From Ailurus styani (taxonomy: Eukaryota > Chordata > Mammalia > Carnivora > Ailuridae), in NCBI GenBank assembly GCA_002007465.1, contig LNAC01000744.1, positions 333,408 to 397,407 on the forward strand: a DNA stretch of 64,000 nucleotides, read 5' to 3'. The notes below the pieces were generated by a model that made no database searches, was not told where the DNA came from, and saw only the letters and a program-made list of their open reading frames with translations. Position numbers and translations under genes: made by a program. This document shows positions 25,501-38,893 of the stretch, piece after piece. Position 1 is the stretch's first letter, and each line of letters opens with the position of its first letter.

Positions 25501-28500
25501 AATGTATGCAATTTTAACCTGAAGACAGAAACAGACTTTTCTGAAAAACCAATTTGGTATACATGGAATAAGAGAAATGCAAATCAAAACTCTGTTAGAA
25601 CACTCTTTTCACCTATCAGACAAACAAGAGTCCAAAAGTCTGAGTGGACAAGGCTGTGAGAAAAACGCAATCTTGTCATTTCCTCCTTCATTAGAATCAC
25701 CAGTCGTTATCATCTCATTATATTCTCATAAGCCAGTTAAACAGCCATGCAGGACAATTACAGAACACCCATACAATAAAATTTTTATGTATCTATAGAA
25801 AAGGAATGTGGAATCTCTTTATGGACTGATACAAAAAGAACAGTGTACCCAAAATGTCACCTTTTGTATTTAAAAAAAAAAAAAAGAGGGCACGGGGGAA
25901 TGAAGAACATGTATTTACATTTGTTTATATGCAGAATTCTAGATGCTATACAAGAACATAATAAGTGATTTTCTGTGGGGTGGGAGGGAACAGATTAGAA
26001 GACATTTTGTAGTTTACTCCTTTATAGTCTCTGCTATTTGAACTTCTTAAAAAAATCATCTAAAAACATAATAGTATATATGTGAAACATACTACATGTA
26101 CTATATATAAATATATGTATACTTAGTTTAGGATATAAACTAAGAGTATATACTTTAAACATATAAAAGCAAACTATATTCTGAATGATCCACTGTTTCT
26201 GTTGTCATTTTTGTTACCAGCCAATATATATGAAGAAGAAAATGGACAGCTTGGAAGGAGTCATTTCCAAAATCAAACAGTTATTTATTATGGGTGGTGG
26301 TATTATAGATTATTTTGATTTTCGTACTGCTTACCTGTAGTTCAATACTGTATAATTGTCATTATTTTTATAATACAAATTTTCATTTTAAAAAATAAAC
26401 TGGCAGAATCGGGTATTTCGTGCCCATGAACTATATCTCAACCCATTCAATCTCATTTTGCAGACATTCATTCAAAGGGGATTAAAAAAAATCCCCTCTG
26501 CTCAACAGAGCAAATTATTAGTTACCAAGAACAGAAGCACAGCAGCAGATTCCCACGATTCTCAAGGCGACCCCGGGAAAGACTAACATCTGCCCACCGA
26601 CGATCTTTATGCACAAAATCGGCATTTGAGAAAATGTCGTTTCCACTAACTGAGATCTTGCTATGACATGAGCTGCGGGTCTCAGCAATGTGAGGTCTCA
26701 TGTGGGCCGGCCACAGCTCCGCACACCACGCGCAGAGGCATGGGAAAGGCTCGCTCACCTCGGGGATGCAGTCCTCGTGGGTCACAACGCGGACGATGTC
26801 ATCTAGCGGGAGCAGAGAGTTGCACTTTATCTCCGTGTAGACGTTCTTGCCCTCGGTGCACACGGCCAAGAGCTCCACCAGGTGGATGTGGTACATGAGA
26901 GGGCTGTTCTCGTCCATCCGGTCCCGCTCTGACCTCATCATCTGGATCAGGGTCTGGAAAGAGGCTCTGTCGTTGTAGAACACGAGGACGTCCTCTCCCG
27001 AATTAACCAGCTATAAAAAGAACAGGGCTTGTTTATATTACAAGCTTGCGGAGGTGGGGACACCATTTAAAAATTATCTACTTGCAGATAAAGAGAGCTG
27101 TTCTGTCCGCATTTGCTTTCCAAAACCGGTCTCACCTTTATTACTAAACTCATCTAAACTTTATTCATTTCTATTAATCAGTAACTGAAAATCTGCAGCA
27201 GCAGCATTTTAATTGACAGCTACAGGTATATGACAATGACCTTAAAAAAACTATCAGGGGAAGAGAAAGTCTGCAGAACCACATTCATATATCCAGTAAA
27301 TGTAGACTGCAAGCTTGCACATGGATTTCCAAACCTAATATTTGGGCTATGATTTTTCTTTTTATAAATGTTTCCCTCTTTTTTATGCTTGAAAAGTAGT
27401 TTCCCTCCTACAACTCTTTCACATACTGCCTTCTCTCTTCACAATTAACAATTATCTACTTCTCACTAAGACACGCCTTCCTCTCAATACTTGTCAAAAA
27501 ATCAAGGCATTCCTACTTATAACTTGTCCCCAGGACTGTGTGTGGCTTCTCATAAATCTATTTAAGAGTAAATCAATTTCAGCACTGCAAGAAATACAGA
27601 AGATCCAAAAAGGGCTGGCACAGAAATAAAAATAAAGTCCATAATATTTGCTTAGTAACAACTCACCTCTATCAGCTTTAATTAGGTGCCAGATACCATG
27701 ATCAACACTCCACATGGATTATCTAACCTCACTGTGCCTCAGTTCTGTCTGTGAAACTGAGGACAAACATCATACCTAACTCATGGTGCTGCGTCTGTAG
27801 ATGAAATAAATGATTATATGTAAATTGCTTAGAACAATGACTAGGGTATGGCAGGTTTCCAATAAATGTCAGCTCTTCTTCTCACCGTCGTTTCACTGAG
27901 TTGGCAAGTCAGTTTCTCGGCGGAATACCACCGCGCCTTCATTTTATAGGAAGGCACGCCGAGGGTTGGGGAAGTCATCGGGTCACACTGCAAGTAAACT
28001 AGTAGAGCTTACATTCATACCCCAGGTCAAGTCAATTCTTTTCATTACACTACTACACTACCCTATGTTTTTTATTAGACGGGAATTATCAATCCAAGTG
28101 ATAGGTGGATTTCCTTGATGTTTCATTTTTTCAACAGGTGGGAAGATTCAACTGAGTCTATTTGAAACACAGGTGTGGCAGAGGGCCTTCCTGGTCAGAT
28201 AGCATCCCATGCAGCCCTGACTTCCCACAGACAACCCAGGAGGACTCTGGCCCAATTCCACTGACCAGCTTCTTCCTGTGAATCAGCAAGCAACAATTTT
28301 TCTAGCTAGGTAAGTGAAAAATTAAAGAAAATGTCATATAATCCACAGGAATGTAAGGCTGTTCTGGCTCACTGGTTTCTATCTAAATTTAATCTCTATT
28401 CTTTCTAATTTTGGTTCAAAATTCCTATTTTTTCTCCTCTCAGAAGAATGTGAGCCAAAATGCCTTAAAATAGATTCACTGCTATGAAAAATCAGATCAG

Positions 28501-31500
28501 ACTCTCAGTTATACGTACAATTTAAGCTCACAAAGACACACCACAATTACGCTTTGTCTGTTTGTGTGGCTCCAGGACAAGTTGCCAGTTCATATAGATA
28601 ACAAGAAGTTAAAAATTTGCCAGGAATACTAGATGAAGGTATAGAAATAAGCAGCTGTCACCTCAGCCATGACCATGTCTTGGCACTTTTTGATGAATTT
28701 CCCTTCTGCCTTGACGATCGTCTGCAAGAATTTTATGTACTGGACGTTTCGACCGTGAGTCTCAATGCAGTGAACAAAATGCTGGACAACCCGCTCATTG
28801 ATCTCACTGCAGAGCTGGAAATTGTTCATGAAGATGTGCTGCATGGTGACCGCCTCCAGGATCTGGCACAAGAGTGAGGGCAGGAGCACAGGGAAACGGT
28901 CAAAAGGTGGACAGAGCAGAGTCCAACTGAGAAAGAGAGTCAACCAAAGCACACCGAGAGAAGCATTTAAACCCGCAGAGACCTTCCTCCTTTCTCACTC
29001 CTGCACTGCCTCCTTGTGTAAGTCGTAACAGACACACAGAAAGCTTAACAAATCACTCATCTCCAGCTCAGTGAACTACACAGGAAACCCCAGCACCCAG
29101 GTCAAGAAACGAAATGCCTCGCTACCCAATTTAACTCGTTTTGATTTCTGCAACCACAGATTAGTTTTGCCTGCTGCCGAGTTTCTTGTACTCCCTCCCG
29201 TCTGGTTTCTTTTGCTCGACAGCACATTTCCAATGCTCTCAACGTGTTGTTGCGCGTATTGGTAGTTTGTTTGTGGTCACTGCTATTGTAAATTCCATGG
29301 CGTGAATAAACCACATTGTGCTTATCTGTCCTATTGCTGATGGGCATTTGGGGGTGTATCCGGTTTTTATGGCAAGTAGTAACACTACTCTTAGCACAAA
29401 TAGTGCTGCTCTGAGCATTCCTGAATGTGTCTTCTGCGCAACTTTAATATACATGCATTCTGTTGGGTTTCCACCCAAGAGTGGAATTGCTGGGTTGCAA
29501 AGTATAAATGTTTGGCTTGAGAAGGTACTTGCCCATAGATTTCAAAAGATGTTAACAATTTCCATTCTACACTAGAGTTTTTCCATACCCTAGCTGATTT
29601 ACAGTGTTGTTGGTCTCTTTGGTTTTAGTCATACCTTGTTGTGCAAATCTTAGTTAATTTACACTTCTCTGATGATCACCTTGTCCCATTTACTGGCTAT
29701 CTGGATTTCTTCCATGGATGATTTCATTTTAAACTTTTTTTTACCCATTTTTAAAGATTTTATTTATTTATTATTTGACAGAGAGAGAGAGAGATCACAA
29801 GAAAGCAGAGTGGCAGGCAGAGGGAGAGAGAGAAGCAGGCTCTCTGCTGAGCAGGGAGCCCGATCCAGGGCTCGATCTCAGGACTCTGGAATCATGACCT
29901 GAGCTGAAGGCAGCCGCTTAACCAACTGAGCCACCCAGGCGCCCCTTTTTTACCCATTTTTAAAAGTGGGTTCTCTTTTTCCTTATTGACTTTGAGTTGG
30001 TTATATATTCTGGATAGGAGTTCTTTATCGGACACATGCAATGCAAATGTCTTCTCCCCCTCTCTGGTTTGCCTCTGGAGGATCTTAATAATGTCATTCG
30101 GTGAATAGAAGTTTTTAAAGAAGTCTGGTTTATTGATACGTTCCTTTATAATTAGTGCTGTCTGTACACTGTGTAAGAAAACTTCACTTTCCACTAGGTC
30201 ATCAAGATATTTTCATGTTATCTATTAGAAGATTTATTTTCTATTTTTTACCCAGTTAAGTTGTATGTTTGGTGTGAGGTAGGGGGCTTTAAACTTTTTA
30301 TCTTTTGTCTTTACTTTCCCCATACATAACAAAGAGGAAGTATTACCCCTCAACCTTTCAGTCCTTCTCCTCCAAAGCTCTAGGGGTACCAATGAGTGAG
30401 TGTGTGAGTGTGAGTGTATTTACAAGGATGTTCTTTGTAGAATTATTTACAAAGTCAAGAATTAGACATTGCCTCAATGGCCACTAATATGAGAATGATT
30501 TTTAAAAAGCTATAGCCATACTATGGAACTCCATGTAGCCATCACAACTTCTCATCAAAAATGCAAAAAATTTATGTATCTATGACTTGCAAAGACAGCC
30601 ATAATGTATTAAGTGAAAAAAGCAAAATGTAAAATAGAGTACATCACCATTTTTCTTTAAAAAACTGTATAATACATACTTTCAAAACATATCTCACAAA
30701 CTAAAACATAACACAGTTATTATATGAATACACTATGTATTTGTATGTATCTAATGTATTATATTATGTACATAGAAAACTTTATGCATGACCTCAGGAG
30801 GCTGTGGCTGGAGAGTGAGAATCAGCAACTCTCTAGGGTTAAAATTTGATGTAATAAAGAACATTAAGAAAAAATATATCTTACCTTGCCCTATCACCTC
30901 CTCCTTTCTTTCCCTGCCTTCTCCCCTAAAAAGATGGGGAGTGTTTATGTCCTCCTGAGAGTTGGTCCAAATGTTCCCCTTGGAATGAACGTTGCATTAT
31001 AACAAGTCCCCGTGGTCACAACAGCAGAAGAACAAGCTATTCCCTCTCACTGCTTCCTGTCCTCCCCTCAGAGATTTCCAGACAGGCCTGAAGTCTTACC
31101 CCTGGGTTGAGAAACAGGTTTATGTGTTTGTGTAGCAAGGCTTGATTCTGCTGGTTGCCCGCACAGAAATTCTGCAGGAATTCGTGAGCCAGCCTCATTA
31201 TCTCCTGCATCTTGGTATCTTCGGCCTGTGTGGAAGGAGGGAGATGAAAAGTAGGTTGAAAACAGGGCTATGCTGTGGACAAGAGGTCAACAGAAGACAA
31301 CACCTATCTCTCAGCCAGGGGACCCAGTTCTACGACACGCCCATCCCCTGTCGATTGGGATTCTGCTGGTGCTTGCTAAGGGCCTACTGTGTGAAAATGT
31401 GGTGGTGCTGCATTGCTGACACTACAAAGAAGCCAGTAACTTATTCAACTGTCCTATATTCTCTTCCACTAGCTGTGGGCAGATACAAAAAGAATTTATT

Positions 31501-34500
31501 TGGGAAAAGTGCAATCCAGAGTGGAAACTGAGAGAAAGCCTCCGGATTCCACTTCCAGCAATGCCCCAAATTTCTGAGCCCCACCCCATTCCTGAGAGCA
31601 GAGTGACAGCACAGCAACAGCTGACTACATCACTGGTGGGGAGCCCACACCACCCCAGCTCTTGGGCTCACCCTGTTTAACCGGCCTAATGTAAGCATGC
31701 ATTAGAGCTCTTGGCACGAGAGAATATGTCAGAGTAGAAATCTCTCTAGATTAAAATTTGGGCAAATATACCTGCCGTAAGCCTTTCCTTGTCACCCTAG
31801 CCTCAGCATTTAACCCAAGAGTTAGTTTTCCCATCTGCAAAATAGGGATAATACCTGCCCCAGGTACTTCACACAGCTGATTATGTGCTTCTCATTTCCT
31901 ACAGTAAAAACCTACACTCAGTGTTTTTTAAGCATTAGATGCCCCATGATAAGACAACTGATTAAACCCTACTGCCATTCTGCCCAATTCTAAACAAACC
32001 AACCTTTAATATGGTAACAATGAAAGAGAATGAAATGGAATCATCCCTCCTATTCGTTTGCCAACGGTAACCTCCCTAAGTCCTCGCACTTATATCACCT
32101 CTTTTCAGAGGCCGGAGAGCCTAGCAGGCAGTAAGGCAGGTCCTAAAACCTGACTGCTTTGTGCTTATGCCAAATCTACCCCTCACTGGCCATGTGACAT
32201 CGCGCAATGTGCTTCAGTGTTCAGGGTCTCCGTCTCCTCAGCTGCAAAATGGAGGTACTAAAAATGCACACTTCATATGGTTGTCATGAAGATTAAGTGA
32301 CAAAAATCCATGTCAGGTGCTTAGATAATTGTCACACAATCAACGTTAGCTACTGGTTCTGGTCTAGACCAAGGGTTCAGACAGATACTCTAGGCTTTGT
32401 GGGTCAAAAGCAAAAGAGAGGACATTATGCAGTTACCACTAAGTATGTAACTATTTAAAAATGGAACAATCATTCTTAGCTAATATGCTGTATAAAAACA
32501 GGTGGTGGGCTGGATTTGGTTCATGTCTGCAGTTTGCTCCCCCTGGTCTAGCTAATAATCCTGGCAGAAAACAGGACACATCCGTCAGAACAACTGACAG
32601 AAGGAATCTGAGCTACCAGCTTTAACAATCAAAAACAGGCAAGGTAAAGAGGACATGAACAGCGAATCCCCACACATGTGGACATGACGCTTGTCTCCCA
32701 TTAACAGAGAAAGTGGCACGCCTTCCAGCTCTAAGGAATCAGAGGCCTTGGGACAGAGAGACACTGCTGATTGGCAGCCGTAATCTCAATCAGTCCTGCA
32801 CTCCTCCACTTCCGCTAAAAGGGGGATCTGCCAGGGCTCACAGAAACTAAAGACCTCATCATTTGAAATGGATTTTTACAAGGCAGGGAAGCTCTAAAGT
32901 CATCACATGACAAGAGTGTATCTGTAGGAACTCCCACTGTTCTCCCACACTGCAATGTCTGCACTCATGCCGCAAGACACACACACGCAACGTTCTGCCA
33001 CCAATTCCAACCACATCGGGTCACCTGTTTGTTAGGTTAACGCTACTCCACGAAGGATGTCTTTAAGGAAACTGAGGATATTATGCGGCAAAGATAAGGC
33101 CAGCAAACTACCTCCTCACACTCTTTATACATAGCAAGGTTAATCAGCGTGCTGGTTCTAGTCTAAATGTCAGTCGGATTTGGATGACATGCACACTTGT
33201 ACTAATTTCAAGTTAGTTAAGTTCCTGACCCATTGGAGGGATTACGCTTATACTTTGTGGCTACTGAAAGGCTTGACCAGCCTGAATCCCATGGTCCCCG
33301 TGACTGTGGTGGTGGCCTCTGCCAAGAAGTTCCTTGAGCACAGAGCAGCAGGTACAGCAAACAAGACCTGGGCGCCACAACCGAGCAGGGCTGACTGTCA
33401 TGTTGCTGGGCCATGGAGGGAACATATCGAAGCTCTGGCGACAGCCTTCTCATCTAAAGCAGGGCTACTGAAAGTATGATCTGTCTCGGGTGCTGTCTTA
33501 AGGATGAAATGAACGAGTGAACAAAATGACCCAGTGCAGTGCCTGGCCCCTGGCAAGCACAACCAGTAAGCCTTCTTCAGGCAACCCTATACCAGCAAGC
33601 TTCTCTGGCAGTCACCGGTAAACTCAGGAGGCAGAAGTCTACGCCCTGGGACTCTAAACTTCCCCAAGTCTCAGTCTCATCTGTCAAGTGGGAACACCAT
33701 GACAACTGCACTGGATTTTGGAAGCAAATGGACACTTTTGCAAATGCCCAGTCAGGCTACACAGGGCCAAGCACTATTTACCCTACTTTCCTAAATCCTA
33801 CCACTGTCAATGAGAAATGCTGGCATGAAAGAACGGGACAGAGAGTGTAACTTTTAATGGCAGAAAAGAGGACTTAGAGCAAAGTATATGGTAGATCCAA
33901 ATACTTGGCCAGATGTCAGCACACTACTAAGGACCTCCAAAGTAGGCAAGCCCCCAGGTGCCCACATGCATTTAGTAACTTGTAGGGCTTAAATTGCCTG
34001 AAGGGCATTCGCAGAGCACGCTAGAGAGCACAAGCCCATGTGCAGATAGAGCTCCGTCCAGCCAACCTTTGCATCCAGCGTGGCGTGGGAGCAAGGTGAG
34101 AGTCAATGGACTCCTGCTTAGAATCTTAAAACTAGAGGCAGGTTACGGGTGATTTCATTTTATGATGCTGTTTGTTTCATACAAGTGACCTACAAGTGCC
34201 TCATACTCAGCTCATCTCATCAGCTTCATGTCTTCACCAGCAATACCAAATGTGAAGGGCTGAGGAAAACTCGGAGACACGCCGCCCTCTGGGGAGGAGG
34301 ACTAGCTCACCTTCTCGTAGGGGATCTGCAGCAGCTCCAGCACCACGGCATGCGCGCCCATGTTCCGGAGAAGACGCTGCTGCTGCTTCCTGCTCTTCCT
34401 CACAGACGCGCTCTCCTGAACACAGAGTTTGCTGAGGCGGATCAGAATCTGTCCGAGAGAAAGACTCCAAGTTTGTACCTCTGACCAACCTCTCAGCTCT

Positions 34501-36250
34501 GAGCTCCAACGTACAGCACAGCGACAACAGGCAATAAGGGAGTATGTACGTGTGAAATTTGCCGAAGCAAATCCCAAGTGTTCTTACTCCCCTCAAAAGA
34601 GTTTGCTCTGTGAGGTGATGCATGTGTTAATTGACTTGATTGTGGTCATAATCTCACAGAGTATTATTGCATGTCATGTTTTAGTGAGATTACAATTTTT
34701 TTTTTTTGGTCAATTATACCTCAATAAAACCAGATGAAATTTTTTTTGAAAAAAATGAAAGAAATTAACCTCTGAAAACTAGAAAGCACAAGTGAGAAAA
34801 AAACCATAGGCACTGGTTGTGGGCAGGGAGGCAGAAGTGATCACAGCATATTAAAACACCCAAAACGAGGGAGATCGTGCTCTAATATGTAGTATTGCTG
34901 TTAATCGCATTAAACCGAATCTCCACATGGCTAAGAACATGCCCTTCCAGAGTACGCAGTGGATTAGGGCTTCAACCCACAGTGGGATAGTTTCAGGAAG
35001 ATCTCCTAAAATGGTGAGACTCAGCATCATTGCCAGGGACTTGAGAAGAGTCTACTCTGGGAATAAAAAACCCACAAAGCTCCCAACTTCCCAACTTTGA
35101 GTCACCTTACGCAAAGATCTCTAAAGAACTAGAGCCTTCACTGGTGGACACTATGTGCCAGCCACTGAGATAGAGCCTTGACAATTATACCCATTAATCC
35201 TTTTGTCAATTACCAACCTTCAGAAACATATATAAGTGCTAGCTGCACCGATCAAGAGTAAGAAAATACAGGATAAGTAAAAAAAAAAGGGGCAGAGGAT
35301 GATTCAAACCAAGATCTGACCCTAAAACCCATGTATGAAACCTCTGCGAGCTTCTTTCCTCCTGTGAAACCTTACAGGAAGAAAAAAGCTGAAGTATTTG
35401 CACCTTCAACTTGACTATCTCAAACTGTAGCTCCTAGGAGAGAAAAGAAGGAAAGAAGGCAGGAGGGCCACTTACCTCTTTTACCACCCTGTAGTTGTAG
35501 CTGCTGGTGCTCTCGTGCTTTTGTGACTTGTTATTCCCCTCCTAGGGACCAAAATAAACGTAAGTGTGGTTTGTTCGGCCCTTGGGCAATAGTCTGTTCG
35601 TTCGGGTTGGCATCCGCATTTAGGAAGCAATGAGAGTTGGGCAGTTTTCCTATCGTCATGCCGGGTTTCAGCCCGACTCATTCTGATTGACATGATTTCA
35701 CTGATGTGGGAGAGGATGGGGGGGCAGCCTACTGAGAACAGGTTCTTTCCCGTCTGCAAGGGAAATCTGGAGCTCATCCACTCGGCAACAAGGTCTACTC
35801 CCCACGGTCCAAGGTAACACGGAAGAAGTAGCTAAACTTCCATTTTGCAGCTTATTTCCTAGGAGAATGGCTGTTACTTCGGCTACTTAACAAGCTGATC
35901 TCTTGAGAATAAGGCTCAACCCACAACCTGCACTTTTTCCTAAAACCACAGGAAGATATCCTCTTGTTTGAGGAGCCCATCCGCCTACTCTGATGGCATG
36001 AGCTGTGTTTCACCCACCTCTGTTTTCTTATGTTCATTTTCACCAGAGGCACCGTCCATGGCCTCATCAGGGCCCTGCCCTTTGTACACCCAGAGCTCCG
36101 ACTTTTCCACGATGGATCTCAGCTGATCCAAGTCCTGTTTGATCTGTTTGTAGTTGTCGACATCTTGGCTGGTAACAAGTAGCTGGACCTGACCAAATGC
36201 AATGTGTCAGTGGCGACAACAGCCTCTCAGAAAGTCACTTAGAAAGCAAC

Positions 36251-36289
<39 letters not shown>

Positions 36290-38847
36290 ATGGCAACCCC
36301 AGCTACCTGTTTGAAGGCCTGCAGGACCTCCTGCCTCTGACTGAAGTGCCGGAAGAGGAGCTGCAGGGCCCCCGACACCAGGGGCGGGTAGTCGTGCATC
36401 GTCAAATGCAGCAAGACTCGGAGGAAGGTTCTGCCGCCGTGGTCATCCAAGTCCAGGGGGGTGTTCTCCTCACTAAAGGAGCACGTGGAGGGGGAAAGGC
36501 CAGATGAGCCACAGGCGCCCTTCTCTCACGCACTCAGACCCAGACACACCACCAGTCAGCATTCTCACCCTACAGTCAGCCTCGGGGGACTTGAGTTTTA
36601 AACAAGCTCCCGTAACAAAGCAATCTTGCTTTAACCTCCACTACACTGTAAGGTGAGGGGACAAGGAAGATCTCACCACTGTCCGATTTTAAACCAAAGT
36701 CCCTACATTCCCACAGTGACAGGACCTGGCTTTTTTATCCAGATTCCCAACCCAGCTTGAGTGTTTTTCTGCTGGGTCTCATCTATGGATGGGGGATGGC
36801 ACACAGTTCTGTTTCTCCTAAATCAGGCATTTATTTTTTATGGAAGATGATGTAATTCAGTGCCTACCGAAGGACTAGTTGCGCTTACTTCCACTTTACA
36901 GCTAACTGATGCCGTAGTCTATACCAGGTCCCCTGATCATGCTGTGGCAGCGTCAAGTTTCCATAAAAGTGCCCCAGTGATTACTCCCATGCTCTGAACT
37001 TCTCAAGTCACAAACTGGTAGCAAGCAGTCTGCAGACCCCACTTTGAGGCATGTTGCCATGAACCATGATGATGCAGTGTGCTTCAAACTAAGGTTCATT
37101 AGCAAACTGTCGGGGGTTATCTCAGTATCTATTATAACTGTGTGTTATTTACATAATTAAAAAATTAATAAGCATGTCCTAGATCAGACGGCAGAGTGCC
37201 ACGTACCTGAGCACTGCCACTCCATTGCTGTGTCAGTGGCCAGCTACATTGTGTTACCATCATATGAATGCCAANCATTTACATAATTAAAAAATTAATA
37301 AGCATGTCCTAGATCAGACGGCAGAGTGCCACGTACTGCCACTCCATTGCTGTGTCAGTGGCCAGCTACATTGTGTTACCATCATATGAATGCCAAAGGG
37401 CAAGACCTCCATGCTTGCAGGTTTGCAAGAAAAGCAGAGGGGATTTCACAGGACAATACTCTGTTCATGCTATGTGCTCCAAAAAGGTGTGACGACAGTG
37501 TCACTGCTGTGCAATAGTAGAAAATGATGGGGAAGNGAGGGGATTTCACAGGACAATACTCTGTTCATGCTACGTGCTCCAAAAAGGTGTGACGACAGTG
37601 TCACTGCTGTGCAATAGTAGAAAATGATGGGGAAGTTGAGATATTCCAAGAGCACAAGGGAGTGTCATCATTATGAACTCAACATCCTCTGTGTTCTAGA
37701 AAAACATCTTTTATCAGAGTAAATAATATTGCTACTTCAAATTTCACAGATTTGACAGTAAGTGCTAGGGTAGACTGCTAAAATTGGTGGCCCCCAACAA
37801 AAGAGGCCTTCCTGGTATAGACACCCTTACGAAGGTCCCCCTCCACTGACACTGGGATTTGCTTTGACCAACAGGTGTTAGCAACGCGATATAAGCAGAG
37901 GCTTGATTCGTGTTGTACGCTGTTGGCCTATCCTGTCAGGATCTTTGCACTTGGAGCCAGTCACCATGCTACAAAGAAGCCTAAGACAGTCACGCGTAGA
38001 GAGAGAGGAAAGGAGGGAGAAAGAGAGGTACCAGCCTTACAGATATTCCTACCAAGGAGCCAAAAATGTGAGTCAAGAAGCCTGCTTGTGCCAGCCCCAA
38101 TTACCAGTCCCAATCGACTCAACAGTGACCAGCAGATGAGCCATCCAGCTGAGCCCCAGTCAAGCCACTTAAATGTGAGAGGCAAAAAAAAAGATTATTT
38201 TTTCAATCCACTAAGTATCTGGAGTAGTTAGTTACCCAGCAATAAATAACTGAACTGAGTATGTGTATGAATAGAACTATGTGGGGGACACCTGGGTGGC
38301 TCCATCAGTTAAGCATCTGCCTTTGGCTCAGATCAGATCCCAGGGTCCTGGAATCAAGCCCCACATCAGGCTCCCTGCTCCGCGGGGAGTCTGCTTCTCC
38401 CTCTCCCTCTGTCCCTCCCCCTGCTCGTGCTCTCTCTCTCTCTCTCAAATAGATAAAATCTTTTTATTTATTTCAAATAGATAAAATCTTAAAGAAAAAG
38501 AAAAAGGGACTATGTGCATAGGGTATTTATATGAGCTTGCAGCTGTTCGAGTCTCGTAGGTATTTGAGTCTCATAATAATGTCTTAAGTCAACATTGGGA
38601 ATCTGATCTTTTAAAAAGGGAATCATACATTCATCTAATGTTAGGGACAATGTGTGTTTCTGCTGTTGTTGCACGGACAAAAATGGTAATCCACCAGCAG
38701 CAGAAACACATGATCTTGCTAACCTCACTTTGTTTTCAATCCTTTCTTTCTTTCAATCCTATTTTGCATCATTAAAAAAAAATCTTTTAATATGTGTATT
38801 TGTGGAAACCTACTTACATTCCTTCTATCATAGGCAGGAAACACATG

Positions 38848-38893
<46 letters not shown>

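Noticed and set aside
37147..37635. A real tandem duplication in the intron
   Set aside because: Each duplicate pair is separated by exactly one N, which points to an assembly joint rather than a genomic repeat.
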